DNA of 64,000 bases from Sphingomonas gellani (GTDB taxonomy: Bacteria > Pseudomonadota > Alphaproteobacteria > Sphingomonadales > Sphingomonadaceae), in NCBI RefSeq assembly GCF_900110035.1, contig NZ_FOCF01000001.1:434001-498000 (forward strand). The letters run 5' to 3'. The notes under the pieces were generated by a model, which was not told where the DNA came from, did no database searches, and was given only the letters and a program-made list of their open reading frames with translations. Position numbers and translations under genes: made by a program. Positions 1 through 8,230 of the stretch are shown here, in pieces. Position 1 is the first letter of the stretch, and each line of letters starts with the position of its first letter.

Positions 1-613
1 CGAAGGACGACGAACTGCTTGAGGAGCCGCCGTGGTCCTTGCCGCCGTGGTCCTTGCCGCCGTGGTCCTTGCCGCCGTGATCCTTGCCCCCGCCGCCGTT
101 CTGGTTCTGGTTCTGATTCTGGTTTTGGTTCTGATTCTGGTTTTGGTTCTGATTCTGGTTTTGGTTCTGGTTCTGCCAATTGCTGTTGTTGTTCGTGTTG
201 GTGTTGTCGATGGCGACAACCGCGCCGCCGCCTCCACCGCCGCCGCCGAAGCCACCACCAAAGCCGCCGCCGAACCCGCCAAAACCGAACCCTCCGGTGC
301 CACCGACCACGACCGGATAGCTGCCGCCGCCCGACTCGAAGGGAATGGGCGCAGGCAACGGCACGGGCACGGGTGCGTTGGCGACCGTCACCACCGTGGG
401 TGCGCAGGTCGTGCGGGTCGTCGTCGTCACCACGCGACGCACGGGCCGGGTCCGAACGACCTTTCGACGCACCACCTGCTTGGTGGTGATCGGTCCCTTG
501 CTGTTATAGGCGACCTGTCGCGGGCGTTCCGCCATATGCACAGCGCCACCACCGATGAGCGCGCCGCCACAAGCGCAAGCACACAGTTTTGCCAGGGCCA
601 TCCGAACAGACAT
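1..613 (-). CDS. Q/N-rich, Gly-rich low-complexity protein (3' end off window)
   Basis: The reading frame opens with ATG at 613 and is still open at base 1, so about 204 N-terminal residues are visible. The start MSVRMALAKLCACACGGALIGGG is a short Cys/Gly-rich hydrophobic stretch that could be an export or lipoprotein-type signal. After a basic Thr/Val/Arg segment and a Pro/Val segment come a long Gly/Phe tract, a spacer ending NSNW, 13 consecutive Gln-Asn dipeptides (98-175), four KDHGG repeats (26-85) and a Ser run. I know no enzyme domain with this layout. The composition suggests an exported surface or matrix protein, possibly amyloid-prone or metal-binding through the His repeats; that is inference. 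A second in-frame ATG lies four codons downstream. Confidence 0.6.
   Translation of the reverse strand, partial: MSVRMALAKLCACACGGALIGGGAVHMAERPRQVAYNSKGPITTKQVVRRKVVRTRPVRRVVTTTTRTTCAPTVVTVANAPVPVPLPAPIPFESGGGSYPVVVGGTGGFGFGGFGGGFGGGFGGGGGGGGAVVAIDNTNTNNNSNWQNQNQNQNQNQNQNQNQNQNQNQNQNGGGGKDHGGKDHGGKDHGGKDHGGSSSSSSSF
26..85 (-). repeat. Four tandem 15-bp repeats encoding KDHGG
   Basis: On the + strand the 15-bp unit gccgccgtggtcctt occurs four times in a row with one substitution (gtgatc in the last copy). It is in frame with the minus-strand Q/N-rich gene and encodes Lys-Asp-His-Gly-Gly each time. Because the unit is a multiple of three, changes in copy number would keep the frame. Confidence 0.9.
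98..175 (-). repeat. Hexamer/18-bp tandem repeat encoding 13 Gln-Asn pairs
   Basis: The minus strand alternates CAG/CAA and AAC/AAT codons for 13 Gln-Asn pairs. Within it, an 18-bp higher-order unit (cagaaccaaaaccagaat) repeats three times, so the array looks expanded by slippage or unequal exchange rather than by random codon choice. The frame is preserved throughout. Confidence 0.85.
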
Positions 614-975
614 GGTTCACTCTCTCTTGCGGCGGTGTCGCGTCCAGGTGAATCGCTCACATGGTCGCGTGGTGCCAGTAGTGGAGAGTGCGGAACAAAC
701 ACTTAAGCGCAAGGACCTTAACCATCTTCTTTGGGTTAACTGCGCAAAAACCACTATGTCGCCCTTACACCCTTGGCCGCGCGTGCCAAATCGAGACAGG
801 GTTCAGGCCTGATCGAAGGTGACAGGCGTTTGGTGATGGCATCCGATCGCACCCGCGCGCGGTCTTAGAACCTGCTTGTTAGCGAAACGTCTCGCGATTA
901 TAGGCGCCCTTGCGATTGGGGGAGGTCCGTGACGGGGGCGTCAGCATTCCGGCGGGCCGGAGGGGAGTGCGTCTC
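614..975. promoter_or_regulatory. Divergent intergenic region with TTAACC/GGTTAA inverted repeat
   Basis: This 362-bp gap separates the divergent Q/N-rich gene and dksA and must hold both promoters. An AT-richer patch at about 700-760 contains a perfect inverted repeat, TTAACC at 718-723 and GGTTAA at 734-739, with a 10-base spacer. The spacing does not fit the CtrA motif TTAA-N7-TTAA. No convincing coding sequence or RNA gene is seen in the gap. Confidence 0.35.
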
Positions 976-1440
976 ATGGCGACCGTGTTGAATCGCGTTG
1001 AAGGGGCCGAAGCCGGCCCGGTGCCTGCCAACGATGCCGGCGAGGGTTACCGCCCGAGCGCCGACGAACCGTTCATGAGCCTGAGGCAGCAGGCCTATTT
1101 CCGCAACAAGCTGTCCCTGTGGAAGGAAGCGATCCTGCGTGAGTCGCAGGAAACGCTGTCGCAGTTGCAGATCGACTCGTTGCGAGAGGCGGACCTGACC
1201 GACCGCGCATCCAGCGAAACCGACTGGTCGATCGAACTGCGCACCCGCGACCGTCAACGCAAGCTGGTGTCGAAGATCGACGCTGCGCTGCGTCGGCTGG
1301 ATGAGGGCGAATACGGTTATTGCGAGGTGACCGGCGAACCGATCAGCCTCGGTCGGTTGGAGGCGCGGCCCATCGCCACGATGACCGTCGAGGCGCAGGA
1401 GCGGCATGAGCGGAACGAGAAGATTTCTCGGGATGATTGA
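976..1440 (+). CDS. dksA: RNA polymerase-binding transcription factor DksA, single-Cys type
   Basis: A 154-residue DksA/TraR-family protein that works with ppGpp in the RNA polymerase secondary channel. An upstream in-frame start exists at 910, but ATG 976 follows an AGGGGAG ribosome site at 961-967 and fits the family length. The coiled-coil hairpin region runs from about residue 38 to 100 and the globular motif YGYCEVTGEPISLGRL follows. Only one of the four zinc-finger cysteines is present (C-x2-T, later A-x2-T), a pattern known from alphaproteobacterial DksA such as that of Rhodobacter, which is active without a Cys4 zinc site. The C-terminal ERHERNEK motif is typical. It is followed after 66 bp by a PilZ gene on the same strand. 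Confidence 0.95.
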   Translation: MATVLNRVEGAEAGPVPANDAGEGYRPSADEPFMSLRQQAYFRNKLSLWKEAILRESQETLSQLQIDSLREADLTDRASSETDWSIELRTRDRQRKLVSKIDAALRRLDEGEYGYCEVTGEPISLGRLEARPIATMTVEAQERHERNEKISRDD

Positions 1441-1506
1441 ACGGTTTTAAAGAATCGGTTCAGTCTTTCGGGGTAGCACACGCCTATCGATACGAACGGG
1501 CAGGTC

Positions 1507-1875
1507 ATGGAAGGTTTCTTTCCTCCGAAAGCTGGCGGCGACAGCCTTGCCGGCGACGACGGAACGAATGGGGCGCAGGGCGCCGGTGCGGCACCGCGTT
1601 CTCGCGACAGCCTGTTCCTGCTCGCACGGCTGGTGTTCGCAGGATCGGACGAGTCGCGCGACGTACGGGTACGCAACCTGTCGGCAGGCGGTCTGATGGC
1701 CGAATATGATGGTCGGTGCGCGATCGGGGATGCCGTGACGGTGACGCTGCGCGGCATCGGCGAGGTCGAGGGCAAGGTCGCCTGGGCGGCGGAGGGGCGG
1801 ATCGGCATCGCACTCGACAGCCAGATCGACCCGAAAAAGGCGCGGAAGCCGGTGGTGGTCCGCACGAGGGGCTGA
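1507..1875 (+). CDS. PilZ domain-containing protein
   Basis: A 122-residue protein whose C-terminal 85 residues match the PilZ fold, a small beta-barrel that in many proteins binds cyclic di-GMP. The motif NLSAGG (N/D-x-S-x-x-G) is clear, followed by the usual alternating strands ending in GIALDSQ. The preceding RxxxR motif needed for nucleotide binding is not clear; only an RSR cluster lies before the barrel, so c-di-GMP binding is uncertain. The first 35 residues are a low-complexity Gly/Ala linker. It is a stand-alone receptor-like protein downstream of dksA and may act in motility, polysaccharide or cell-cycle control. Confidence 0.85.
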   Translation: MEGFFPPKAGGDSLAGDDGTNGAQGAGAAPRSRDSLFLLARLVFAGSDESRDVRVRNLSAGGLMAEYDGRCAIGDAVTVTLRGIGEVEGKVAWAAEGRIGIALDSQIDPKKARKPVVVRTRG

Positions 1876-1968
1876 CATTCTGTTCGTCGCGGGTCGGGGC
1901 AGCGTCGCGCCGCGATGAACGGCCCGTCGGCCCGGCATGTCGCCGGACCGGACGGACACTTGCTGCAA

Positions 1969-2124
1969 TCAGAGGCCGGTCAATTCCTCTTTGAGGCGCA
2001 GCTTCTGCTTCTTCAGGGCGGCGATAGTGGCCGCGTCGGGCAGGGGGCGCGACCGCTCTTCGGCAAGGCGGCGATCGAGTCCCGCATGCTTGGTTTCCAA
2101 AGCGTCTTGGTGCGTCGTCGGCAT
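1969..2124 (-). CDS. DUF465 (YdcH-like) small protein
   Basis: A 51-residue protein. The open frame extends further upstream, but ATG 2124 has a GGAGG ribosome site eight bases before it and leaves exactly the family core. The sequence is one charged helical hairpin: ALETKHAGLDRRLAEE, a proline turn, then IAALKKQKLRLKEEL, the conserved DUF465 signature. The function is unknown. It lies head-to-head with a second DUF465 gene at 2292, with 167 bp between the start codons. Confidence 0.85.
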   Translation of the reverse strand: MPTTHQDALETKHAGLDRRLAEERSRPLPDAATIAALKKQKLRLKEELTGL

Positions 2125-2291
2125 TGCCAGACCTCCAGCATTATGTTTGGGGGAGCGCAGTAAACCACGCATGTCGGTAAAAGTCGCGTGTCCGTTTCCG
2201 GTAAATCGATCAAACGAGCCGCATGGTGCGACAGCCCGCTTGGGCTGCCCGATCGACTGCGCTAGAACCGCGCCACGAAGCGGGGGCGCGA

Positions 2292-2489
2292 ATGGACGAT
2301 GAACGACTGGCGGCACGGTTGGACGGGCTCAGGATGGAACATCGCGATCTGGACGCCGCGATCGTCGCGCTGGGCGACAGCGGAACGCCCGACCAGCTGC
2401 AGATGGCGCGCCTGAAAAAGCGCAAGCTGCGCATCCGCGATGAAATCGCTGCGGTGGAGGATCAGATGATCCCGGACATCATCGCCTGA
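2292..2489 (+). CDS. DUF465 (YdcH-like) small protein, second copy
   Basis: A 65-residue helical protein with the same C-terminal signature as its divergent neighbour (MARLKKRKLRIRDEI) preceded by a heptad-like helix. ATG 2292 was chosen over the upstream in-frame start because it begins the conserved helix. It probably forms an operon with the DUF1465 gene 71 bp downstream. The role is unknown; the family is small and cytoplasmic and may pair with itself or its paralogue through the helical hairpin (inference). Confidence 0.85.
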   Translation: MDDERLAARLDGLRMEHRDLDAAIVALGDSGTPDQLQMARLKKRKLRIRDEIAAVEDQMIPDIIA

Positions 2490-2560
2490 CCTGATTTGCG
2501 ACAGGCGGAACGGGCTGGTGCTGGGCTTTGGCCGCGGACCGTGGCACCTGCCAATACGAT

Positions 2561-3019
2561 ATGAGCCGGACCCAAGACGAATCGCGCCTGCACGACCGCC
2601 TGATCGACGGGTTGTATGTCGAGGCGATGTTGCTGGCGGACGAGGCGCGTGCCTATTTCGACCAACTCGGTCGCACCGAGCGGGAGGCGTTGGACCCGCT
2701 GGTCCGGGTCGGTTTCTCCTGCGAGTCGCTGAAGGTGACGACCCGGCTGATGCACGTCATCGCGTGGCTGCTGACGCAGCGGGCGGTGGGCGCCGGCGAG
2801 ATGAAGCCCAGCGACGCGCTGCACCCCTCGCGCCGCCTGGGCGACGCGCCGGTCAGCGACGCGGCGTTGCTGACTGCACTGCCGGCGCGTGCCGTGGCGC
2901 TGATCGCCGACAGCGAGGACCTGCATCGGCGCGTCGGCAGGCTTGATCAGGCGCAGGGGGCGAAGTCTGCGACCAGCCCGGCCAAGTCGATGCAGGAACG
3001 GCTGGCTCTGTCCTTCTGA
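2561..3019 (+). CDS. DUF1465 family protein
   Basis: A 152-residue all-helical protein resembling the alphaproteobacterial DUF1465 family: the N-terminal segment RLIDGLYVEAMLLADEARAY, a central SLKVTTRLMHVIAWLLTQRAV helix and a C-terminal charged helix. ATG 2561 is preferred to the start at 2528 because the intervening residues look non-conserved. No catalytic motif is visible and the biochemical role is unknown to me. Its place right after DUF465 genes suggests a conserved alphaproteobacterial housekeeping cluster. Confidence 0.75.
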   Translation: MSRTQDESRLHDRLIDGLYVEAMLLADEARAYFDQLGRTEREALDPLVRVGFSCESLKVTTRLMHVIAWLLTQRAVGAGEMKPSDALHPSRRLGDAPVSDAALLTALPARAVALIADSEDLHRRVGRLDQAQGAKSATSPAKSMQERLALSF

Positions 3020-3057
3020 TCCTGGCTCATCGCGGGCCGCTGTTGGACCGCACACGC

Positions 3058-4017
3058 CTAGCTGGGCGCTAATCCAAGCCTTTGCCGCGCCGCGCCATAT
3101 TCGTCGGCCAGCCGAGCCACGCGATCCGCCACGCTCTCGACCGCATGCACCGAACCGATGCCCTGGCCCGCGCCCCAGATGTCGCGCCACGCCTTTGCCG
3201 CGCTGCCGCCGAAATCCATGCTGGTGCGGTCGCCGGCCGGCAGGTCGTCCGGGTTCATGCCCGCTGCCTCGATCGAGGCGCGCAGGTAGTTGCCGTGGAC
3301 CCCGGTGAACAGATCGGAATAGACGATGTCGGCCGCCCGACCGTCGACCACGCCCTGCTTGTATGCGTCGGCGGCACTCGCCTCCGTCGTGGCGATGAAG
3401 GGGGAACCGATATAGGCGAAGTCGGCGCCCATCGCCTGCGCGGCGAGTATCGCGCCACCGGTGGCGATCGCGCCGGACAAGGCGAGCGGCCCCTCGAACC
3501 ATTGCCGGATTTCAGCGATCAGCGCGAACGGCGACAGGCGTCCGGCATGGCCGCCGGCGCCCGCGGCGACCGCGATCAAGCCGTCGGCACCCTTTTCGAC
3601 CGCCTTGTGCGCGAAGCGATCATCGATCACGTCGTGCAGGGTGATGCCGCCCCAGCTGTGCACGGCGGTGTTCAGCTCCTCGCGCGCGCCAAGCGAGGTG
3701 ATGACGATCGGCACCCGCCACTTGCCGCACATCGCCACATCCTCTTCCAACCGGACGTTGGAGCGATGCACGATCTGATTGACCGCGAACGGTGCCGACG
3801 GCCGGTCCGGGTGCGCGCGGTCATGCGCGGCCAGTTCCTCGGTGATCCGATGAAGCCACTCGTCCAGCAGCGACGCGGGGCGTGCGTTCAGCGCGGGAAA
3901 CGATCCGACGATCCCCGCCTTGCACTGGGCGATTACCAGATCGGGCCCGGAAATGATGAACATCGGGGAGCCGATGACGGGCAGGCGCAGGCGGTCGAGG
4001 GACGCGGGCAGGGGCAT
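3058..4017 (-). CDS. Nitronate monooxygenase (2-nitropropane dioxygenase family)
   Basis: A 319-residue FMN-dependent TIM-barrel enzyme of the nitronate monooxygenase family, which oxidises alkyl nitronates, including the toxin propionate-3-nitronate, to carbonyl compounds. Visible features are the N-terminal PVIGSPMFIISGPDLV strand, the GAGGHAGR segment carrying the catalytic His, and the FMN-phosphate loop SGAIATGGAILAAQAMGADFAYIG. Starting at ATG 4017 removes a 27-residue non-homologous extension. It is divergent from the aminopeptidase at 4123, with a 105-bp gap. The true substrate is unknown. Confidence 0.9.
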   Translation of the reverse strand: MPLPASLDRLRLPVIGSPMFIISGPDLVIAQCKAGIVGSFPALNARPASLLDEWLHRITEELAAHDRAHPDRPSAPFAVNQIVHRSNVRLEEDVAMCGKWRVPIVITSLGAREELNTAVHSWGGITLHDVIDDRFAHKAVEKGADGLIAVAAGAGGHAGRLSPFALIAEIRQWFEGPLALSGAIATGGAILAAQAMGADFAYIGSPFIATTEASAADAYKQGVVDGRAADIVYSDLFTGVHGNYLRASIEAAGMNPDDLPAGDRTSMDFGGSAAKAWRDIWGAGQGIGSVHAVESVADRVARLADEYGAARQRLGLAPS

Positions 4018-4122
4018 CGCCGGCTTGTGACACGCATCCGATCGACGTGTCCAGCAAGGCCGATTGGCAGCCGCCTGCGAACGGTCTACGACATGCATGT
4101 TACCATGTCACAAGGCTGATCC

Positions 4123-6705
4123 ATGAAGCTTGCCGCACTGACCCTGTTGTCCCTGACCGCGTCGACGGGCGCCCTTGCCCAGGCGCGCCTGCCCTCGACT
4201 GTCGTGCCCGTCGCCTACGACATAGCGGTGTCGCCCAACGCGGCTGCGCTGACGTTCAGCGGCACCGAGACGGTGACCGTCGACGTGAAGGCGCCGACGC
4301 GCACGGTGGTGCTGAACGCCGCCGATCTGTCGATCCGGTCCGCGGCGGTCGACGGGCGCAAGGCGGCGGTGTCGTTGGACAAGGAAGGTCAGCGGCTCAC
4401 CCTGACGCTGCCGTCTGCGCTGGCCGCCGGTCGCCACGCGCTGACGCTGGCATGGGACGGCAAGATCAACCAATCCGCCGCCGGCCTGTTCGCGATCGAC
4501 TATTCCAACACCGACGGCAGCAAGTCGCGCATGCTGGCGACCCAGTTCGAGGCGCCGGACGCGCGCCGCTTCGCACCGATGTTCGACGAGCCGGCGTTCA
4601 AGGCGACCTTTACCCTCAGCGCTCTGGCGCCCAAGGGACAGCTCGCATTCTCCAACATGCCCGCGACCTCCGTCGCGACGGAGGGGGCCATGCAGCGGTA
4701 CCGCTTCGCCACCACGCCGAAGATGTCCAGCTACCTGTTGTTCCTCGGCATGGGTGACATGGAGCGCAAGACGGTCAAGGCCGGCAATGTCGAGATCGGC
4801 GTCATCACCCGTCGCGGCGTGGTCGACCAGGGCGACTACGCGCTGGCATCCGCCAAGAAGCTGCTGGCCTATTACAACGACTATTTCGGTCAGCCTTATC
4901 CGTTGCCCAAGATGGACATGATCGCCGGGCCGGGGTCCAGCCAGTTCTTCGGCGCGATGGAGAATTGGGGTGCGATCTTCTATTTCGAGCCCGAGCTGCT
5001 GTTCGACGCGAAGCGCGCGACGGAGAGCAACCGACAGCGCATCTATACCGTCGTCGCGCATGAGATGGCGCACCAATGGTTCGGCGATCTGGTCACCATG
5101 GGCTGGTGGGACGACCTGTGGCTGAACGAGGGTTTCGCATCCTGGATGGAGGGCAAGGCGTCGGCCGACCTCAACCCCAGCTGGAAGGCGGATGCGCAGT
5201 CGCTGGTCACGGAACGAGAGGCGGCGATCGGACTGGATGCGACCGCAGCCACGCACCCGATCGTACGGCATGTCGAAACGCCCGACCAGATCAGCGAGGC
5301 CTTCGACACGATCACCTACCAGAAGGGGCAGGCGGTGATCGGCATGCTGGAGTCGACGCTGGGCGAAAACGCCTTCCGCGACGGCATCCGTCGCTACATG
5401 GCGCGGTACAAATACGGCAACACCGCGACGGATCAGCTGTGGGCGGAGCTGGCCGCTGCGTCCGGACGGCCGGTCGCGGACATCGCGCATACCTTCACGC
5501 TTCAGGGCGGCGTGCCGCTGGTGACGGTGTCGGACGTGCGGTGCGAGGGCGGCCGGACCGGCGCCACCCTGACGCAGGGCCGTTTCGGCGTCGACCAAGC
5601 ATCCAAGACACCGCAAAGCTGGCAGGTTCCGCTCAGCTTCGGCGTGCCCGGCTCGCAGGCTGGCAGCACGGTGCTGGCGGGGCCGACCGCGTCGCGCGTG
5701 ACGGCGGCGGGCTGCGGCGCATTCGTCGCCAATCTGGGCAAGGGCAGCTACACCCGTGTCCGGTATGAGGGCGCGGCACATGACGTGATCGTGCGCGACT
5801 ATGCCAAGCTGTCGCTGAAGGATCGCATCGGCACGCTGGGCGATGAGTATGGCCTGGCCACCGGCGGCTATCAGGACCTCGATCGCTATTTCGAGATGAT
5901 GGCACAGGTGGGGCCGCGGTCCGACGCGCTGGAATGGTCCGCTGTGGCGCGCGTGCTGTCGCAGTTGAAGGCCCGCTTCGCCTCCACGCCGCTTGAACAG
6001 CCGCTGCGCGCCCGCACGCTGTCGCTGTTGCAGCCGCAACTGGCGCGGATCGGCATCGCCCAGCGGGCCGGTGAGGAACCCCCCGTGACCAACCTGCGCG
6101 AGGACCTGCTGTCGCTGCTCGGCAGCAGCGGCGATCCGCAGGTGGCGGCGGAGGCGCGGCGGTACGTGGCGGCGCTGAAGACCAACCCCGACGCGATCCC
6201 GCCGGCGATCCGCCAGCCGGTCCTCCAGACCTATGCCATCAACGCCACGCCGGCGGAGTGGGACGGGCTGCTCGCCATGGTGCGGGCGGAAACCAACCCG
6301 GTGGTGAAGAACGGCTATGTCGCCATGCTAGGCGGCGCGCGGGACGAGGCGATCGCGCGGCGTGCGCTGGACCTGCTGCCCGGCGGCACGCTGACCCCGC
6401 CACAGGGCGCGATCCTGCTGCGCGCGGTGGCCAGCAACCACCCCGACCTGGCGTTTGACTGGGCGGTGGCACACCGGCAGCTGGTCGAAAGCTTCCTGGA
6501 GACGAGCACCCGCGCTGGTTTCATCACCGGTCTGGGTGCGGGGTCGGTCGACCCGGCGATGCCCGGCAAGATCCGGGCCTTCGCCAACGCCAACCTGCCC
6601 GCCGCCGCACGCGGACCGTCGGAGCGGACGATCGCGCGCATGGCGGCCGCGCGCGAAGTGGCGGCACGGTTGCAGCCGGCGGTTGCCCGCTGGACGGCGC
6701 GCTAA
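4123..6705 (+). CDS. Secreted M1 family zinc aminopeptidase
   Basis: An 860-residue metallopeptidase with a cleavable signal peptide (MKLAALTLLSLTASTGALAQA), so it acts in the periplasm or outside the cell. The M1 exopeptidase motif GAMEN is at residues 277-281 and the zinc site HEMAH at 313-317, with the third ligand Glu336 in LNEGF. The C-terminal half, from about residue 530, is the helical ERAP1-like domain. It removes N-terminal residues from peptides and is likely used for peptide nutrition. It is larger and exported compared with stand-alone cytosolic M1 enzymes. It is a single gene; the next genes are on the opposite strand. Confidence 0.95.
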   Translation: MKLAALTLLSLTASTGALAQARLPSTVVPVAYDIAVSPNAAALTFSGTETVTVDVKAPTRTVVLNAADLSIRSAAVDGRKAAVSLDKEGQRLTLTLPSALAAGRHALTLAWDGKINQSAAGLFAIDYSNTDGSKSRMLATQFEAPDARRFAPMFDEPAFKATFTLSALAPKGQLAFSNMPATSVATEGAMQRYRFATTPKMSSYLLFLGMGDMERKTVKAGNVEIGVITRRGVVDQGDYALASAKKLLAYYNDYFGQPYPLPKMDMIAGPGSSQFFGAMENWGAIFYFEPELLFDAKRATESNRQRIYTVVAHEMAHQWFGDLVTMGWWDDLWLNEGFASWMEGKASADLNPSWKADAQSLVTEREAAIGLDATAATHPIVRHVETPDQISEAFDTITYQKGQAVIGMLESTLGENAFRDGIRRYMARYKYGNTATDQLWAELAAASGRPVADIAHTFTLQGGVPLVTVSDVRCEGGRTGATLTQGRFGVDQASKTPQSWQVPLSFGVPGSQAGSTVLAGPTASRVTAAGCGAFVANLGKGSYTRVRYEGAAHDVIVRDYAKLSLKDRIGTLGDEYGLATGGYQDLDRYFEMMAQVGPRSDALEWSAVARVLSQLKARFASTPLEQPLRARTLSLLQPQLARIGIAQRAGEEPPVTNLREDLLSLLGSSGDPQVAAEARRYVAALKTNPDAIPPAIRQPVLQTYAINATPAEWDGLLAMVRAETNPVVKNGYVAMLGGARDEAIARRALDLLPGGTLTPPQGAILLRAVASNHPDLAFDWAVAHRQLVESFLETSTRAGFITGLGAGSVDPAMPGKIRAFANANLPAAARGPSERTIARMAAAREVAARLQPAVARWTAR

Positions 6706-6724
6706 GCCGATCGGGGCCGCCGGT

Positions 6725-7099
6725 TCAGGCTGGCGGCCCCTCCCTCTCGCCCGGCGAACATAGCGGCGAGCGGATCAGGAAGCGGCGCTCCCGACCATTG
6801 TCCAGGCTGAACATGCCGCCACGCCCGTCCACCGCATCTAAAGTCAGGCGGATGTCGGCGCCCCAGGCGGCGAGTTGTCGCGCGCCGATGTAGAAGGGCT
6901 GTCCGGCGACCTCGCCCAGCATCACGTCGCCCGCGCCAATCCTGAATCCGTCGCGCGGATAGCACATCGGCGACGAGCCATCGCAGCAACCGCCCGACTG
7001 GTGGAACAACACCGGGCCATGATCCGCCACGATCGCGGCGAGCAGGTCCAGCGCGGCCGGGGTCGCCGTTACCCGGTTCACCCCGGCCGCGAACGTCAC
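6725..7099 (-). CDS. DUF779 domain protein linked to aldehyde dehydrogenase
   Basis: A 124-residue cytoplasmic protein of the DUF779 family, which is found almost always beside acetaldehyde-type dehydrogenase genes. The central HQSGGCCDGSSPMCY motif holds three cysteines and a histidine that could bind metal or an aldehyde; the later segment VAGQPFYIGARQ is also typical. The family has no proven biochemical role. It is the last gene of the minus-strand operon aldehyde dehydrogenase, alcohol dehydrogenase, DUF779, 28 bp after adhP, which supports a helper or maturation function in aldehyde metabolism (inference). Confidence 0.9.
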   Translation of the reverse strand: MTFAAGVNRVTATPAALDLLAAIVADHGPVLFHQSGGCCDGSSPMCYPRDGFRIGAGDVMLGEVAGQPFYIGARQLAAWGADIRLTLDAVDGRGGMFSLDNGRERRFLIRSPLCSPGEREGPPA

Positions 7100-7127
7100 T
7101 TGGTCATGCCCCTCACCTGAGGGCGCG

Positions 7128-8159
7128 TCATGCCGCCATGTCCAGCACGATGCGGCCCTCGATCTGCCCCTTGTGCATGCGGGCGAACACGTCGTTGATG
7201 TCCTCCAGCCGGGCGGTGGACACCGTCGCCTTGACCTTGCCCTGCGCGGCGAAGTCGATCGACTCCTGCAGGTCCAGGCGCGTGCCGACGATCGAGCCGC
7301 GCACGGTGATGCCGTTCAGCACCAGCCCGAAGATGTTGAGCGGGAAGTCGCCCGGCGGCAGGCCGTTCAGCGCAACGGTGCCGCCGCGCGACATCATGCC
7401 GATCGCCTGTTCGAACGCGCGTTCGCTGACCGCGGTGACCAGCGCCCCCTGCGCGCCGCCGCCGGTTTCGCGCTTCACCACCGTGGCAGGGTCCTCGTTG
7501 CGGCAGTTCACCGTGACCGTCGCACCCAGCCGCCGCGCCAAGTCGAGCTTGGCATCGTCGACGTCCACCGCCGCGACGTTCAGGCCCATCGCCTTGGCAT
7601 ATTGCACCGCCATGTGGCCCAGGCCGCCGATGCCGGAAATCACGACCCAGTCACCCGGTTTCGTGTCCGTCATCTTCAGCCCCTTGTACACCGTCACACC
7701 GGCGCACAGGATCGGAGCGATGTCGGTGAAGGAGATGCTGTCCGGCAGGTGGCCGACATAATTGGGGTCGGCGATGACATAGTCCGCAAAGCCGCCATTG
7801 ACTGAATAGCCGGTGTTCAGCTGGCTCTCGCACAGCGTCTCCCAGCCGCCCATGCAATGCACGCAGTGTCCGCAGGCGGTGTACAGCCAGGGGACGCCCA
7901 CCCGGTCGCCTTCCTTGACGTGCTTCACGCCCTTGCCGACCGCGGAAACGAAGCCGACGCCCTCATGCCCTGGAATGAAGGGCGGGTTCGGCTTTATGGG
8001 CCAGTCGCCCTCGGCCGCGTGCAGGTCGGTGTGGCAGACGCCGGACGCCTGGATCGCGACCTGTATGGTGCCTTCGCTCACCTCCGGCACCGGTACCTCC
8101 TCGATGGTCAGCGGCTTGCCGAACTCGCGCACAACCGCCGCTTTCATGGTCTTGGCCAT
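7128..8159 (-). CDS. adhP: Zinc-dependent alcohol dehydrogenase, AdhP type
   Basis: A 343-residue NAD-dependent medium-chain alcohol dehydrogenase. The catalytic zinc site is shown by GVCHTDLH and GHEGVG, and the structural zinc by the four-cysteine lobe beginning [15 protein letters not shown]. The Rossmann fold is marked by [18 protein letters not shown]. Closest in pattern to propanol-preferring AdhP enzymes that interconvert primary alcohols and aldehydes. It is second in the operon, 71 bp after the aldehyde dehydrogenase, so alcohol to aldehyde to acid would be handled together. Confidence 0.93.
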   Translation of the reverse strand: MAKTMKAAVVREFGKPLTIEEVPVPEVSEGTIQVAIQASGVCHTDLHAAEGDWPIKPNPPFIPGHEGVGFVSAVGKGVKHVKEGDRVGVPWLYTACGHCVHCMGGWETLCESQLNTGYSVNGGFADYVIADPNYVGHLPDSISFTDIAPILCAGVTVYKGLKMTDTKPGDWVVISGIGGLGHMAVQYAKAMGLNVAAVDVDDAKLDLARRLGATVTVNCRNEDPATVVKRETGGGAQGALVTAVSERAFEQAIGMMSRGGTVALNGLPPGDFPLNIFGLVLNGITVRGSIVGTRLDLQESIDFAAQGKVKATVSTARLEDINDVFARMHKGQIEGRIVLDMAA

Positions 8160-8230
8160 GGATCAGGTCCTTTCGTTGGGAATTGGAGGGCAGGCTGGCG
8201 CGGGGAGCGCGCCGGCCGCCTTGATGCCTG

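Noticed and set aside
26-175. CRISPR-like array
   Set aside because: Units are contiguous, have no spacers and code in frame for a protein.
32-706. Hydrophobic VLVLIL-type open frame on the + strand
   Set aside because: It is the antisense of the QN and KDHGG repeat codons; the minus-strand frame has a normal protein composition and a start with context.
718-739. CtrA binding site in the dksA upstream region
   Set aside because: The TTAA elements are not spaced by seven bases as in the CtrA motif.
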